Shown in pieces: positions 44,895 through 53,729 of a stretch of DNA of 61,904 bases. The notes beneath the pieces were generated by a model, which saw nothing but the letters and a program-made list of their open reading frames with translations, had not been told where the DNA came from and did not search any database. Source of the stretch: Clostridia bacterium. Its GTDB lineage: Bacteria; Bacillota; Peptococcia; DRI-13; SV3-B141. The position numbers and the translations under genes were made by a program. The DNA lies in assembly GCA_018433015.1 (NCBI GenBank), contig JAHDSB010000062.1:1-61904 (forward strand). The letters are read 5' to 3'. Every line of letters begins with the position of its first letter. Position 1 is the stretch's first letter.

Positions 44895-44921
44895 ATTTAT
44901 TCAATTAAGGAGGAAAATTAA

Positions 44922-45329
44922 ATGGAAAATATTCAGTTTGCGGACAAGGAACACAAGGCTTTTTATTATAAAATGCTTACTAAAACCCATAATGACGACG
45001 CCTATCATCGGGCGTTTTTTTATGCAATGGGAATTTGTGCGGAGACAAGACGTAATATCAATTCACTCTTTGATTTCAAAAATGGCGGGATTAACCCGTA
45101 CGGCCTTTCAGCTCCATGGCAGACAGGCAGTACGCGCCGTCTGTGCCGTTTGGCTTTTAACCTTTGGAATGGCTTTTCAGAGGAAGGAAAAGAGCAATAT
45201 TCCACCCCTTACGAATTGTTCGATTGCAGCTTTGCACCGTACTTCTTTGAAGCCATCCGGCTGCGTTATCCCGAATATTGCCGGAGCATAGAGCGCATAG
45301 CGCCCCGGTTAAGTGATAAAGCGAGATAA
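44922..45329 (+). CDS. DUF6075-like protein
   Basis: The 135-residue soluble protein contains HRAFFYAMGICAETRRNI, SLFDFKNGGINPYGL and CRLAFNLWNGFSEEG, wording I associate with the DUF6075 family of Clostridia mobile elements. It follows AAGGAGGAAAA. It sits between VirB4 and P60 genes in the transfer operon. The function is unknown. Confidence 0.65.
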   Translation: MENIQFADKEHKAFYYKMLTKTHNDDAYHRAFFYAMGICAETRRNINSLFDFKNGGINPYGLSAPWQTGSTRRLCRLAFNLWNGFSEEGKEQYSTPYELFDCSFAPYFFEAIRLRYPEYCRSIERIAPRLSDKAR

Positions 45330-45363
45330 CAAATATGCGAAACCCTGAAAGGAGGTGCGCTCA

Positions 45364-46989
45364 TTGAAGGAAATTAAAACAAAGTCCACCATCAAGGATA
45401 TTAAGGTACTGGATAAAACTGCTGATGTGTCCTATAGGGCGAAAAATGCCTATATTCGTACCAAGGAGCAGGCTGAACAGACACAGCGGCAGGAGCATGA
45501 CAATGTTATAGAGTATGCAGAGGATAAAATCAGGAATGGGACAAAAACTGTTACCCGTGAAGCTGGCAATACTGTTGAGCGTCAGGGTAAAAAGATTATT
45601 TACAAAATCAAAGAGCGCCACAGTACAGGCACGGATACCAATTATACAGATACTGATGATAACTATAAGGGAGATCAGACCTCCTGTAAAGAAAGTAACA
45701 ATCTCCAGATGGGTAAGCAAAATGGAGCTTCTACTAAAGGAAATCAAACCAAATCATACAAAGCCGGAAAATCACCGAAACAGAATAATGCTTCTATACA
45801 GGTAAAGCAATCAGTACAGCAAAAATCAGGTATTCAATCTAAAGTGAATGAAACAGCAAAGCGAAAATATACTCTTGCTAATACAAATGAATTAGCAAAA
45901 CAGCGATTTATTCAAAGCAAAGCGAAAGTGCAACTTACCCTTAATAGAGAAATCCAGGTGAAGGAAACAAAAGCCTTACAAGGTATTCAAAGTCCTGTAT
46001 TTAAGCCAGCCGAAAGAACAACATTGCACACCACTAAACCCAACATCAGCGGTGTAGGCCGAACTATCAAGCAGGGAGCTCCCTCCGAAAGAAAAGTAAT
46101 AAAAGAAACTGCCAAGGGCACGATTAAAACCACGCAAAGGTCAGTCAAGACCGCGGAGCAGACCGCCAAGACTGGCGCAAAAACTTCTCAAGCGGCTTCT
46201 AAAGCTGTTACAAAAACTGCGCAGGCAACCGCAAGGGCCGCACAGCAGACAGCACGAGCGGCAAGGGCTGCTACCCAATTTACCATACGCATGGTCAAGC
46301 TGACTGTCAAAGCAACCGCTGCGATGGCTAAGGGACTTGTCGCTCTTGTGGGCACAGGTGGGACTGTCCTTGTCTTGTTCTTAATCATTATCGCTGTAGC
46401 AGCCTTGGTATCGTCTCCTTTCGGCATCTTCTTTTCCGGTGAAAACAAGGATGCAGAGGTAACGCCAATATCCAGTGTGGTACAGGAGGTCAATACTGAG
46501 TTTGCCGACAAGATTGAAAAGATCAAATCCGACCATAGCAATGTGGATAGTGTGGAGATTAATTATGCTGGCAGTGCCGATAATACACGGGTAGATAACT
46601 GGATGGATGTTACGGCTGTGTTTGCCGTCAAGACCGCAATGGATAAGGAAAACGGTATGGATGTGGCCACGATTGATACGACACGGATTGACCTCATCAA
46701 GTCTGTGTTTTGGGATATGAACCTGATTGATTATTATGTAGAAACCATTGAGCATACGGAAACGGAAACTGTAGATAACGGGGATGGCACGACCAGTGAG
46801 GGAACTACCACAACCTACGAACACATTCTTCACATCACCATCACCAGCAAAACCGCTGAGCAGCAGGCTGATGTATACGGCTTTACCGATGACCAGAAGG
46901 ATATTATGAAAGAAATGCTGTCCGGGGAATTCCGACCCATGATGTACGCTCTGCTGAGTTTGGATGAAGATTACGGGCCTGACCGCTGA
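45364..46989 (+). CDS. CD1108/P60-type transfer protein, N-terminal part (gene broken downstream)
   Basis: This is a large transfer-associated protein: a Lys/Thr/Ala-rich cytoplasmic region of about 310 residues, one transmembrane helix near residue 330, then an extracytoplasmic domain. Relatives end in an NlpC/P60 peptidoglycan hydrolase that opens the cell wall for mating. TTG 45364 (AAAGGAGGTGCGC upstream) gives the family start LKEIKTKSTIKDIK. The frame stops at 46989, before the hydrolase, because of a frameshift near 46970. The hydrolase continues in another frame (next entry). Confidence 0.8.
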   Translation: MKEIKTKSTIKDIKVLDKTADVSYRAKNAYIRTKEQAEQTQRQEHDNVIEYAEDKIRNGTKTVTREAGNTVERQGKKIIYKIKERHSTGTDTNYTDTDDNYKGDQTSCKESNNLQMGKQNGASTKGNQTKSYKAGKSPKQNNASIQVKQSVQQKSGIQSKVNETAKRKYTLANTNELAKQRFIQSKAKVQLTLNREIQVKETKALQGIQSPVFKPAERTTLHTTKPNISGVGRTIKQGAPSERKVIKETAKGTIKTTQRSVKTAEQTAKTGAKTSQAASKAVTKTAQATARAAQQTARAARAATQFTIRMVKLTVKATAAMAKGLVALVGTGGTVLVLFLIIIAVAALVSSPFGIFFSGENKDAEVTPISSVVQEVNTEFADKIEKIKSDHSNVDSVEINYAGSADNTRVDNWMDVTAVFAVKTAMDKENGMDVATIDTTRIDLIKSVFWDMNLIDYYVETIEHTETETVDNGDGTTSEGTTTTYEHILHITITSKTAEQQADVYGFTDDQKDIMKEMLSGEFRPMMYALLSLDEDYGPDR

Positions 46990-47416
46990 ACAGCTTCAAA
47001 ATCTCTATAACAACCTGCCAGTATGTGAATTAGGCGGCGAAGTTGTCAAGTTGGCTCTATTTCGATTGGGTGATCCTTATAGCCAACCAAAGGCCGGTCA
47101 GGGTGATTACACCGATTGCAGCTATCTTATACAATGGTGCTATCATCAATAGGGCATATCCCTTTCCCGTACAGCAGCTCAGGGTGAATACTGCGTAGAC
47201 AATGGTCTTACCATTAGTCCCGCCAATCTTGCTCTGGGAGACCTCATATTCTTTAGCAATGATACCAACGGACGATTTATGAATATAACCCATGTTGGAA
47301 TATATGCATGGGGTGGGATGATTGTAGATGCTTCATCCTCGAAAGGGCAAGTAGTATACCGCAAGCTATTCAGTGGGCAGGTACTTTATGGGAGACCAGG
47401 AATTTCACGAAATTGA
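46964..47416 (+). pseudogene. Detached NlpC/P60 hydrolase domain of the transfer protein
   Basis: In this frame the reading passes TAEQLQNLYNNLPVCELGG and the catalytic-Cys region YTDCSYLIQWCYH. It hits TAG at 47150-47152 and then continues as GISLSRTAAQGEY to NITHVGIYAWGG (catalytic His) and ends near 47416. One frameshift and one nonsense mutation thus separate the domain from its gene. Cys and His survive, so the decay looks recent. Confidence 0.78.
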
Positions 47417-47710
47417 GTAATATTAGTTAAGGAATGTAATTTCCTTAATTTACAAAACCGGACATCGAAAGGGATGAAATATATTTTTTTATTGTGAAAA
47501 GTTTTTACATAAGGAAGTGGCGACATAGAGTAGTTGAGTGAAATAAATCAAGCAACAGTTAGTGAGCTTGTGAACAGCAATACAGAATACTGGATGTGTT
47601 TCAGTGTTTTATATGGATGCGTTAGTTAATTATAATTATGCAATTTCCATTTCATAACAAAAACTTTATTAAGGGGTGGTTAATATTATTTGACATAAAC
47701 AAATAATTGG

Positions 47711-47740
47711 TTGACAAAGTCAAGTAAAATGATATATATT
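47711..47740 (+). promoter_or_regulatory. Promoter and candidate operator of the cargo operon
   Basis: The 361-base gap 47417-47777 holds no gene. A perfect -35 TTGACA is followed after 18 bases by TATATT. The -35 lies inside the palindrome TTGACAAAGTCAA (47711-47723), a plausible binding site for the MarR domain of the first gene, suggesting autoregulation. Confidence 0.65.
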
Positions 47741-47777
47741 TAAATCATAAATCAATAAGAATGAAAGGATGATATTT

Positions 47778-48710
47778 ATGAAAAAAAGTACACTTGATAA
47801 CAAGATCGACCAAGTACGAAAATTCAACCGTTTTTTTACACGGAAGATAGGTGTCTTACGTGAAGGATTATTACACAGTTCATATTCCCTAACAGAGGTG
47901 CGAATACTGTTTGAAATTGCTAATAGTGATAATCCAACGGCTACAAAGCTAAGCCGTGAGCTGGGCCTGGATGCCGGCTATCTTAGCCGTATTCTGGCTC
48001 GCTTTGAGGAACAGGGACTTACTGAGAGAGTTCGTTCAGAGCAGGATGGCCGACAGTTTCTTATTCGTCTTACACAGGAAGGCATGAAATTATTTTCACT
48101 TTTAGATCAACGCTCACGGGATGAGGTTGCCGAGATATTGAATGAGCTTAGTGAAGAAGAACAGCAGAAGTTTCTAAAATCTATGCACGATATTGAAAAT
48201 ATCCTTGATAAAAAAAACTTTAAGTTCTCTGAAGCATTTTTTCTAAGAACTCATCAGTCAGGAGATATGGGTTGGGTTATCCACCGTCATGGTGTACTGT
48301 ACGCGCAGGAATATGGTTGGGATGAACGTTTTGAGGCGCTTGTAGCTCAGATTGCAGCGGAGTTTATTAACAACTACAAGCCTGAACGTGAGAGATGCAT
48401 AATCGCAGAAATGAATGGTGAAATTGTTGGTTCGGTGTTCGTTGTTCAAAGCAGTGAGACTGTGGCTAAACTGCGACTCCTTTTAGTGGAACCAAAAGCA
48501 CGTGGATTGGGACTTGGAAGCCGTTTGGTGCAAGAGTGCATTACCTTTGCGAGGCGTGCCGGTTATCAGAAGCTTGTTTTATGGACCAACAGTGTACTTG
48601 AAGAAGCACGGCATATTTATGCAAAAGCTGGATTTAAACTGGTAGAACAGGAAGAACACCATAGCTTTGGAAAAGACCTTATTGGGGAGACGTGGGAGCT
48701 GGTTCTTTGA
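47778..48710 (+). CDS. MarR-GNAT fusion regulator/acetyltransferase
   Basis: The 310-residue two-domain protein has an N-terminal MarR winged helix (about residues 35-135, with ATKLSRELGLDAGYLSRIL as recognition region). A C-terminal GNAT acetyltransferase follows (about 160-310, with the acetyl-CoA loop VEPKARGLGLGSRLVQE). ATG 47778 follows AAAGGA at eight bases; the ATG at 47769 overlaps that site. Its stop overlaps the transporter start by one base. Such fusions often sense a small molecule and acetylate the same or a related compound. The substrate is unknown. Confidence 0.88.
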   Translation: MKKSTLDNKIDQVRKFNRFFTRKIGVLREGLLHSSYSLTEVRILFEIANSDNPTATKLSRELGLDAGYLSRILARFEEQGLTERVRSEQDGRQFLIRLTQEGMKLFSLLDQRSRDEVAEILNELSEEEQQKFLKSMHDIENILDKKNFKFSEAFFLRTHQSGDMGWVIHRHGVLYAQEYGWDERFEALVAQIAAEFINNYKPERERCIIAEMNGEIVGSVFVVQSSETVAKLRLLLVEPKARGLGLGSRLVQECITFARRAGYQKLVLWTNSVLEEARHIYAKAGFKLVEQEEHHSFGKDLIGETWELVL

Positions 48711-50002
48711 TGAGAAGTCCTCAAACAAATTCTGGAACTGAATCAGGACAAAACTTTTCGCAGATTTGTCTGTTGATTTGTTCTAATTTGCTTACCTCCA
48801 TAGGGGGAGGAACTGTATTAAGCGCAGCAAAAGGTATCTCAGGATTAACAGTATTTGGAAGTGGATCTATTTTTGCCTTTTTATCCGGAAGTGCACTTAG
48901 CTTAGGATTGCTAATAACAGTAAAATCATACTCTAAAAGTCGTGTATTGACCTATATTTCTATTGCAACTATCCTTAGTTCTATTACACTTTTGAGCATT
49001 GTTTTGGGGAACGCACTACTCATAGAGAAAAGCTTGCCTTTGTCTGGGGCTATGGCATGGATGTTTTTGATTGTTTTAATAATAAGATATGCATTTTGGT
49101 TCCTGAATCGATCACTACGCTCTAACATTGCTTCCATGATAAAGACCTCATGGCTTGCTTTGACAGAAGCTGCTTATTTTCTTGGGTTCATTATTGGCTT
49201 ATTATTAAGACCTATTGCCTTATTAGCGGGTGGCAATATTATAAGAGTTCTAATTTTTGATATCCTTTTGCTGTTTATTGTTGCGGTCTTTGATTATTTA
49301 CAGCAAAAATATGCCTGTGATAATCATAGCCAACACGTATACATCAAGAGGGGCAGAATAATTAAACAGCCATTTTTTTTATACCTTACAGGAGCATTAA
49401 CATTTTTGACTGTTGCGTTTCAAGTAACGATTTTTCATTTTGCAGACAGTGTAGCCCAGGCCGGTATGCCTGTTCCTAACACTATAGCAGATATTATACT
49501 TGCTCTGTTTTATGCAGGGGTAGCGGCAACGGCCACATTGTGTTTTTATTGGAAGCCTGACGTAGAAATTGTTGATAATAGATCAGTTCGAATTTCATTG
49601 CAATTAAATGGACGGATAGTCAGTATTCCTTTTTCATTGCTGGTTTTGCTTTCAGGCTTGCTGATTTTCCTGGGGATTTTTGGAATTACTACTGCAACCA
49701 ACTTAAGGAGTGATTCAACACTATGGTTAATGATCAGAGTAATTTCATTTTTATCAATAGGTATAGGAGCAGGTTTATTTGAATTTTTGTTTCTTAGCAT
49801 AATTGGCAGGATTAACTCATGGGGAAACTCGACGGTAGCTTTAGCAATTGGGCTTGTTTCTACTGGTGCTACAGTTGTAATGTTCCTTATGCTGCAATGG
49901 AAGCTGTACCCTGTAAGTAGGTTAGTTATCATTGTAATAGGGGCTTCATTAAGTATCTTTTTAATAGAGAAGGCTAAATTCCATAAAGACAAATTATATT
50001 AG
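48710..50002 (+). CDS. Polytopic membrane transporter, MFS-like
   Basis: The 430-residue protein has about eleven or twelve hydrophobic segments in an alternating pattern consistent with a major-facilitator-type carrier. I do not see a clear GxxxDRxGRR-type loop, so the family is tentative. ATG 48710 overlaps the MarR-GNAT stop (TGATG), giving translational coupling. Its low G+C matches the other two cargo genes. In this context it may export an amino acid or drug. Confidence 0.7.
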   Translation: MRSPQTNSGTESGQNFSQICLLICSNLLTSIGGGTVLSAAKGISGLTVFGSGSIFAFLSGSALSLGLLITVKSYSKSRVLTYISIATILSSITLLSIVLGNALLIEKSLPLSGAMAWMFLIVLIIRYAFWFLNRSLRSNIASMIKTSWLALTEAAYFLGFIIGLLLRPIALLAGGNIIRVLIFDILLLFIVAVFDYLQQKYACDNHSQHVYIKRGRIIKQPFFLYLTGALTFLTVAFQVTIFHFADSVAQAGMPVPNTIADIILALFYAGVAATATLCFYWKPDVEIVDNRSVRISLQLNGRIVSIPFSLLVLLSGLLIFLGIFGITTATNLRSDSTLWLMIRVISFLSIGIGAGLFEFLFLSIIGRINSWGNSTVALAIGLVSTGATVVMFLMLQWKLYPVSRLVIIVIGASLSIFLIEKAKFHKDKLY

Positions 50003-50089
50003 TCAGGGTTTGGGCAGTGGATAAAGTTAGAAATCGATAGTAAAGTGATAATTTTTAGTAATTAAGTTAATCAAAAGGAGGGAAAATTA

Positions 50090-51040
50090 ATGTCTTCAAC
50101 TAAAAAAGCAGTTTACTTTTTTTGTATGAACTCAAATATCGACCCAGTTGCAGGTCATGTTTTTAATGCACTATCAGAAGTGTGTAGTTTAAATGAGACA
50201 GATATTAATATTGATAATAATCCGGTGCTAAAACATTCGGATGATATAGGTAATGAATTCTATTTCGTTAAAACTTATAAAGTTGTTTGCCATGATTACA
50301 GATATTATCTGCCCATTATGAACCGTTATTTTTCTGATTTTGATATGGCAGGCCTTGTGACATGGCATGAGGGGCAAAATGCTCCGGATGGAATCCTATC
50401 AGTTCATACAACAGGAGATGTAGATACCGGTAATTTTGGAAACGCTAATCCTGTTTACATGCACAATTTATTATGGTCATTGGAGAAAAATCGAATTGAT
50501 GCCGGATTAGAGGATTTTAGGATTACCACGGAAGCAACTCACTGGTCTGGTATAATCAATAATGGTGGTACTCCAGATATGATACCTCAGTTTCCAGTAC
50601 CATTAGTTGATATTGAGATTGGGAGTACCCCACATAGCTGGTCAAACTACTCTGCAGCAAAAGTTATTGCACAGGCTCTTACCAACGTTTTTAATAATAG
50701 TGGTAAAACACTGAAAAACTTGCTTTGCGTGGGTGGTGTTCATTTTGAATCGGCTTTTGCAAGCGCCGTATTACAGACTTGGGAAGACAATGCTTTTGGT
50801 ATATCTCATATAATTCCCAACCACTGGTTGATTACAGGACAGTATGAAGGTGAAGGTGGGCAAGCAAAATTTGAAAATTGCATAAAGTCCATTAGAAGCG
50901 GTATCGTTGGTATTGTATTTCATGATAATTTAAAGGGTGCATACAAGGAACAGCTCAGAATACTTGGAAAGAAATATAATATTCCTGTTTTTAAGCATCA
51001 ATTGCTACGTCGACCTTCAGATATTCCTTGGAATGAATAA
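50090..51040 (+). CDS. DTD2/GEK1-like D-aminoacyl-tRNA deacylase
   Basis: The 316-residue protein matches, block by block, the archaeal DtdA and plant GEK1 family: TEATHWSG near residues 147-153 (family EATHHGP), DIEIGSTPHSWSN (family IEIGSSEEEW), and CVGGVHFES near 213-220 (family GGGHYAP). Those enzymes remove D-amino acids from tRNA. The second His and Pro of HHGP and the Tyr of GGGHY are changed (to W-S and F), so activity or substrate may differ. AAAAGGAGGG precedes ATG 50090. Members are mainly archaeal and plant, so a bacterial ICE copy is unusual. Confidence 0.75.
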   Translation: MSSTKKAVYFFCMNSNIDPVAGHVFNALSEVCSLNETDINIDNNPVLKHSDDIGNEFYFVKTYKVVCHDYRYYLPIMNRYFSDFDMAGLVTWHEGQNAPDGILSVHTTGDVDTGNFGNANPVYMHNLLWSLEKNRIDAGLEDFRITTEATHWSGIINNGGTPDMIPQFPVPLVDIEIGSTPHSWSNYSAAKVIAQALTNVFNNSGKTLKNLLCVGGVHFESAFASAVLQTWEDNAFGISHIIPNHWLITGQYEGEGGQAKFENCIKSIRSGIVGIVFHDNLKGAYKEQLRILGKKYNIPVFKHQLLRRPSDIPWNE

Positions 51041-51324
51041 AACAGTTTTTTGTCTCTTAGGGGGTTATTTGTGTAATTTTTAATGAAGATATATCTTGAT
51101 ATTGGCAAGTAAATACGAGAGGACTGGGAGCTATGTGAACGGAAAAGCAGAACTTCTAAGTTAAGCTATTAAAACTCAAAACGGCCAGAAAGAAAACTTG
51201 ATGGGATCAATAAAGCGCTTTATTTCTTTTAAGATGTTACGGTTGCTGGTTCGACTGCCGTGAAAATTATTCTTATTTATTGATTTAGGCGCCATTATTG
51301 TAAATGACAATTAAACTATCAGTG

Positions 51325-51409
51325 TTAAGGGCAAACCTGTCAAAAGGCAGGGACGCAAAGCCATAGGGTCTAAGGTGCTTTTAAGCACTATGACAGCCTG
51401 GCCGCCGCA
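51325..51409 (+). ncRNA. Cyclic-di-GMP-I (GEMM-I) riboswitch aptamer
   Basis: The conserved core is present in order: GGGCAAACC (51329-51337), the P2 hairpin CCTG/CAGG, GGGACGCAAAGCC (51350-51362), GGGTCTAA, a P3 hairpin GTGCTTTTAAGCAC (51375-51388) and ATGACAGCC with closing GGCCGCC (51390-51406). A terminator follows at 51424-51454, as in regulatory platforms. No open frame follows on the plus strand until 52543, with three terminators in between, so it appears to have lost its target gene. Positions 51041-51324 hold nothing I can identify. Confidence 0.82.
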
Positions 51410-51423
51410 GAAATTATGTGCAT

Positions 51424-51454
51424 AACCTGCCCTTTCTTAAGCGGCAGGTTTTTT
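51424..51454 (+). terminator. Terminator of the riboswitch expression platform
   Basis: AACCTGCC and GGCAGGTT pair perfectly and end in a T-run of six. The position directly after the aptamer suggests a c-di-GMP-controlled attenuation decision. Confidence 0.8.
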
Positions 51455-51646
51455 ATCTTTTGAGCACAGAATTTGTGATTTCTGTGTGAAAGTCCACTAT
51501 GAGGGCTGAGAATAACAAATGTGCGGGCCTATTTTGAAAATATGTACCGTTTTAATAGCAACATATGACTCATTATATGAAAGAGGATTTTAGCGAATTA
51601 AATTATATATAAAAAGGAAAATTTTAGCGGCTAAAAGACTCCCTTT

Positions 51647-51988
51647 TTATATACGTTTTCTATCATTGCCCTCTAAAAGTGCTTTTATGGTTGCTGTAGC
51701 TACATCTATTGCGTATGAGTCACAAAGGGATATTAATCTTATCAAGTTCTCTTGTTTACTATTATTACTATCCCGCTCTGGATAAAAGATGGTATCCGCG
51801 GATATACCCAATTCTCGGACAAGCCTAAACAGGAGATTGTAGCTCGGTTTCTTGTTCTCGTTCTCAATTGACATGAGATAGCGAGGAGATATATTTAAGA
51901 TTTCAGCTAATTGTTCTCGTGTATGTCCTTTTGCATTTCGTGCAGCCTTCAGGATGCTGCCAAGTTTATCGATGTTATTAAGTTCCAT
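51647..51988 (-). CDS. XRE-family helix-turn-helix regulator
   Basis: The 113-residue protein has an N-terminal Cro/C1-type HTH (LGSILKAARNAKGHTREQLA, then ISPRYLMSIE). Read on the minus strand, GGAGGT lies seven bases before its ATG. A variable C-terminal part of about 40 residues may sense a signal or dimerise. It is the only minus-strand gene inside the ICE core. It probably controls excision or the sigma-like gene that follows in the opposite direction. Confidence 0.88.
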   Translation of the reverse strand: MELNNIDKLGSILKAARNAKGHTREQLAEILNISPRYLMSIENENKKPSYNLLFRLVRELGISADTIFYPERDSNNSKQENLIRLISLCDSYAIDVATATIKALLEGNDRKRI

Positions 51989-52194
51989 CCGTTCACCTCC
52001 AATAACAGTTTACAGATCGCGTTATGAAGGTGAAACGATTGGGCAGAACCATATAAATAGGAAGTATTAGTTCACATTTGTTTAAGAAGCTGTGTAAATA
52101 GAGTTTACATAGAAGTCAAATGAAATAAGGCGTAACCCGCCCAACAAAAAAAACGTGAGTTTGGCGGGAAGTTTTCGTATGCCCAAATAATCAT

Positions 52195-52229
52195 CCCCTC
52201 CAAATCCACAAGTTTGGAAGGGGTTTTTT
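52195..52229 (+). terminator. Terminator between the XRE and sigma-like genes
   Basis: CCCCTCCAAA and TTTGGAAGGGG pair with one bulge, followed by six Ts. The gap 51989-52542 holds this, a second terminator and no gene that I can support. Confidence 0.6.
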
Positions 52230-52420
52230 ATGCTCACTCGGTATGTGACAAAAATCCAGTGGCTACTATTGAAAAGCGATTGGGCGCATAGAGAAACAGA
52301 TATCAATTTATACACTGTAGTTAATGGTGAACTATTAAAAAAATCTTATTCAGGTCAGGGGGCAAATGCCGCCATCAAGTAGAACTATCAGAACTTAAAA
52401 ATAGGAAATATAATGCCATA

Positions 52421-52458
52421 AACGCTCGGTTGGATTATACCCAACTGGGCGTTTTTTG
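52421..52458 (+). terminator. Terminator upstream of the sigma-like gene
   Basis: AACGCTCGGTTGG pairs fully (two G-U) with CCAACTGGGCGTT around a 7-base loop, followed by Ts. Confidence 0.75.
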
Positions 52459-52542
52459 TCATATAAAGAGTAACAGTGTCGGTTGTCGTTCTCCACCCTC
52501 TGTTTTGGTTTTTACAAAAAAATCAAAACGGAGGTTTGAAAA

Positions 52543-52965
52543 ATGAAAAAAATTAACTTACGGGATTACTATCCTTTTTATATATCTGACTTCCTTATTG
52601 AAGTAGATGATGAAATGGTGCTATTACTGAAACACTTTGAGCTGGACGAAAATGCCTACCAATTGCGTACATATAGGCACAAAGCCTATTACTCGCTTGA
52701 TCGGAATGATGGTATTGAACATGAAATTATGTTTATCTCATTGTCTCCTCAAGAGATCTACGAAAGGAAAGTCACCAACCAGGAATTGTATACTGCAATC
52801 AATAGCCTGCCGGAAAAACAGGCAAAGCGTATATATGCTCATTTCTTTTTGGGCATGAGCAAAGCAGCCATTGCAAAAGCAGAGGGCATCCATGAAAGTA
52901 CCGTTCGGGAATCCATTAACGGAGGACTAAAAAATATAGAAAAATTCTTAAAAAAGTTTTTCTAA
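52543..52965 (+). CDS. Sigma-70 region 4-like regulator
   Basis: The 140-residue protein ends in a region 4-like helix-turn-helix (LPEKQAKRIYAHFFLGMSKA, then AIAKAEGIHESTVRESINGG). The N-terminal half lacks a recognisable region 2, so it is more likely a sigma-like accessory regulator than a full sigma factor. AACGGAGGTTTGAAAA precedes the ATG. Proteins of this type stand upstream of the integrase region in many Clostridia elements and probably activate excision or transfer. Confidence 0.8.
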   Translation: MKKINLRDYYPFYISDFLIEVDDEMVLLLKHFELDENAYQLRTYRHKAYYSLDRNDGIEHEIMFISLSPQEIYERKVTNQELYTAINSLPEKQAKRIYAHFFLGMSKAAIAKAEGIHESTVRESINGGLKNIEKFLKKFF

Positions 52966-53252
52966 TACCCCCGATTTTGCCCCGAAAATGAAATGGCTAT
53001 TAGAGGGACAACTTCTACCCCCTCTGCTGAACTTTGACAACTAAATAGGTGTTTTTCCGGTACGTTCCCCGTATATCCTGAAAGGGAAAGCCAGATTGCA
53101 GGTACGCCAAGACCACCTGTCCGGTATTATTCGGATTACAACCGAAGTATCACTACCATTTCGGTCAGATAAAGGTCAGGTGTGAGCGGTTAATACCCAT
53201 GCAATAAATAAATGTCGGTTACATTTAAGGCGAAGACACATACGGAGGGATA

Positions 53253-53453
53253 ATGATACTTCCGTCCAGCCACAGCCCTGCACAAGCAGGATCACGCAAT
53301 GGGGGCGGCTTGCAGAGAACCTGGGAGAGGTGTAATTCCTATGAGGACGGTCAGCCGCCGTTCGCCGGAAAATCTATGAACAATAAAACCAAAACAGAAA
53401 TGCAGGTTAGGGGTGCGCTTATTTGTACGAGTTACATGTGTATCCAATTATGA
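53253..53453 (+). CDS. Possible small ORF in the pre-integrase region (weak)
   Basis: A 66-residue frame begins after GGAGGGATA. Composition (Ser/Gly/Arg rich, no hydrophobic core) is poor for a folded protein. The 543-base interval 52966-53508 is otherwise without a gene. It may act as DNA or RNA: an 11-bp inverted repeat lies at 53409-53463. I list it only as possible. Confidence 0.2.
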   Translation: MILPSSHSPAQAGSRNGGGLQRTWERCNSYEDGQPPFAGKSMNNKTKTEMQVRGALICTSYMCIQL

Positions 53454-53463
53454 GCGTACCCCT
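53409..53463. repeat. Inverted repeat upstream of the recombinase module
   Basis: AGGGGTGCGCT and AGCGTACCCCT pair with one G-U around a loop of 33 bases. It could be an operator or structured leader for the 53509 gene and recombinase. Confidence 0.5.
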
Positions 53464-53508
53464 GATTCTGTAAATTTAAGAAACACTGGAGATTAAAGGG
53501 GGATTTTC

Positions 53509-53655
53509 ATGAAAGATAGATTAATTCGATATAGTATGCAGATTGCCATGTTAGGGCAATTATTGTCTTTGGCTCTAATAACAGAGAAAGAATTTACCCT
53601 AATCAAGAATAAACTGATGCAGGATTATGGTGTTATTTCAGACCTGACATCTTAA
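53509..53655 (+). CDS. Small SHOCT-like protein preceding the recombinase
   Basis: The 48-residue protein follows AAAGGGGGA and begins MKDRLIRYSMQIAML. LALITEKEFTLIKNKLMQDYG resembles the SHOCT helical motif (xGxITxEEFxxxKxxLL). Small SHOCT-type proteins directly before a large serine recombinase are a common arrangement in these elements. It is probably co-transcribed with the recombinase and may assist recombination directionality, which is only a guess. Confidence 0.65.
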   Translation: MKDRLIRYSMQIAMLGQLLSLALITEKEFTLIKNKLMQDYGVISDLTS

Positions 53656-53729
53656 TTCGTACATTTGTCATATAGCCGATAGATTATTATACTGATTCCG
53701 TGATAATAAAAAGCTGAAAGGGGGACTTT

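Noticed and set aside
51470-51500. Group II intron-like segment after the riboswitch
   Set aside because: Only a short GTGTGAAAGTCC resemblance; no domain V or reverse transcriptase gene nearby.
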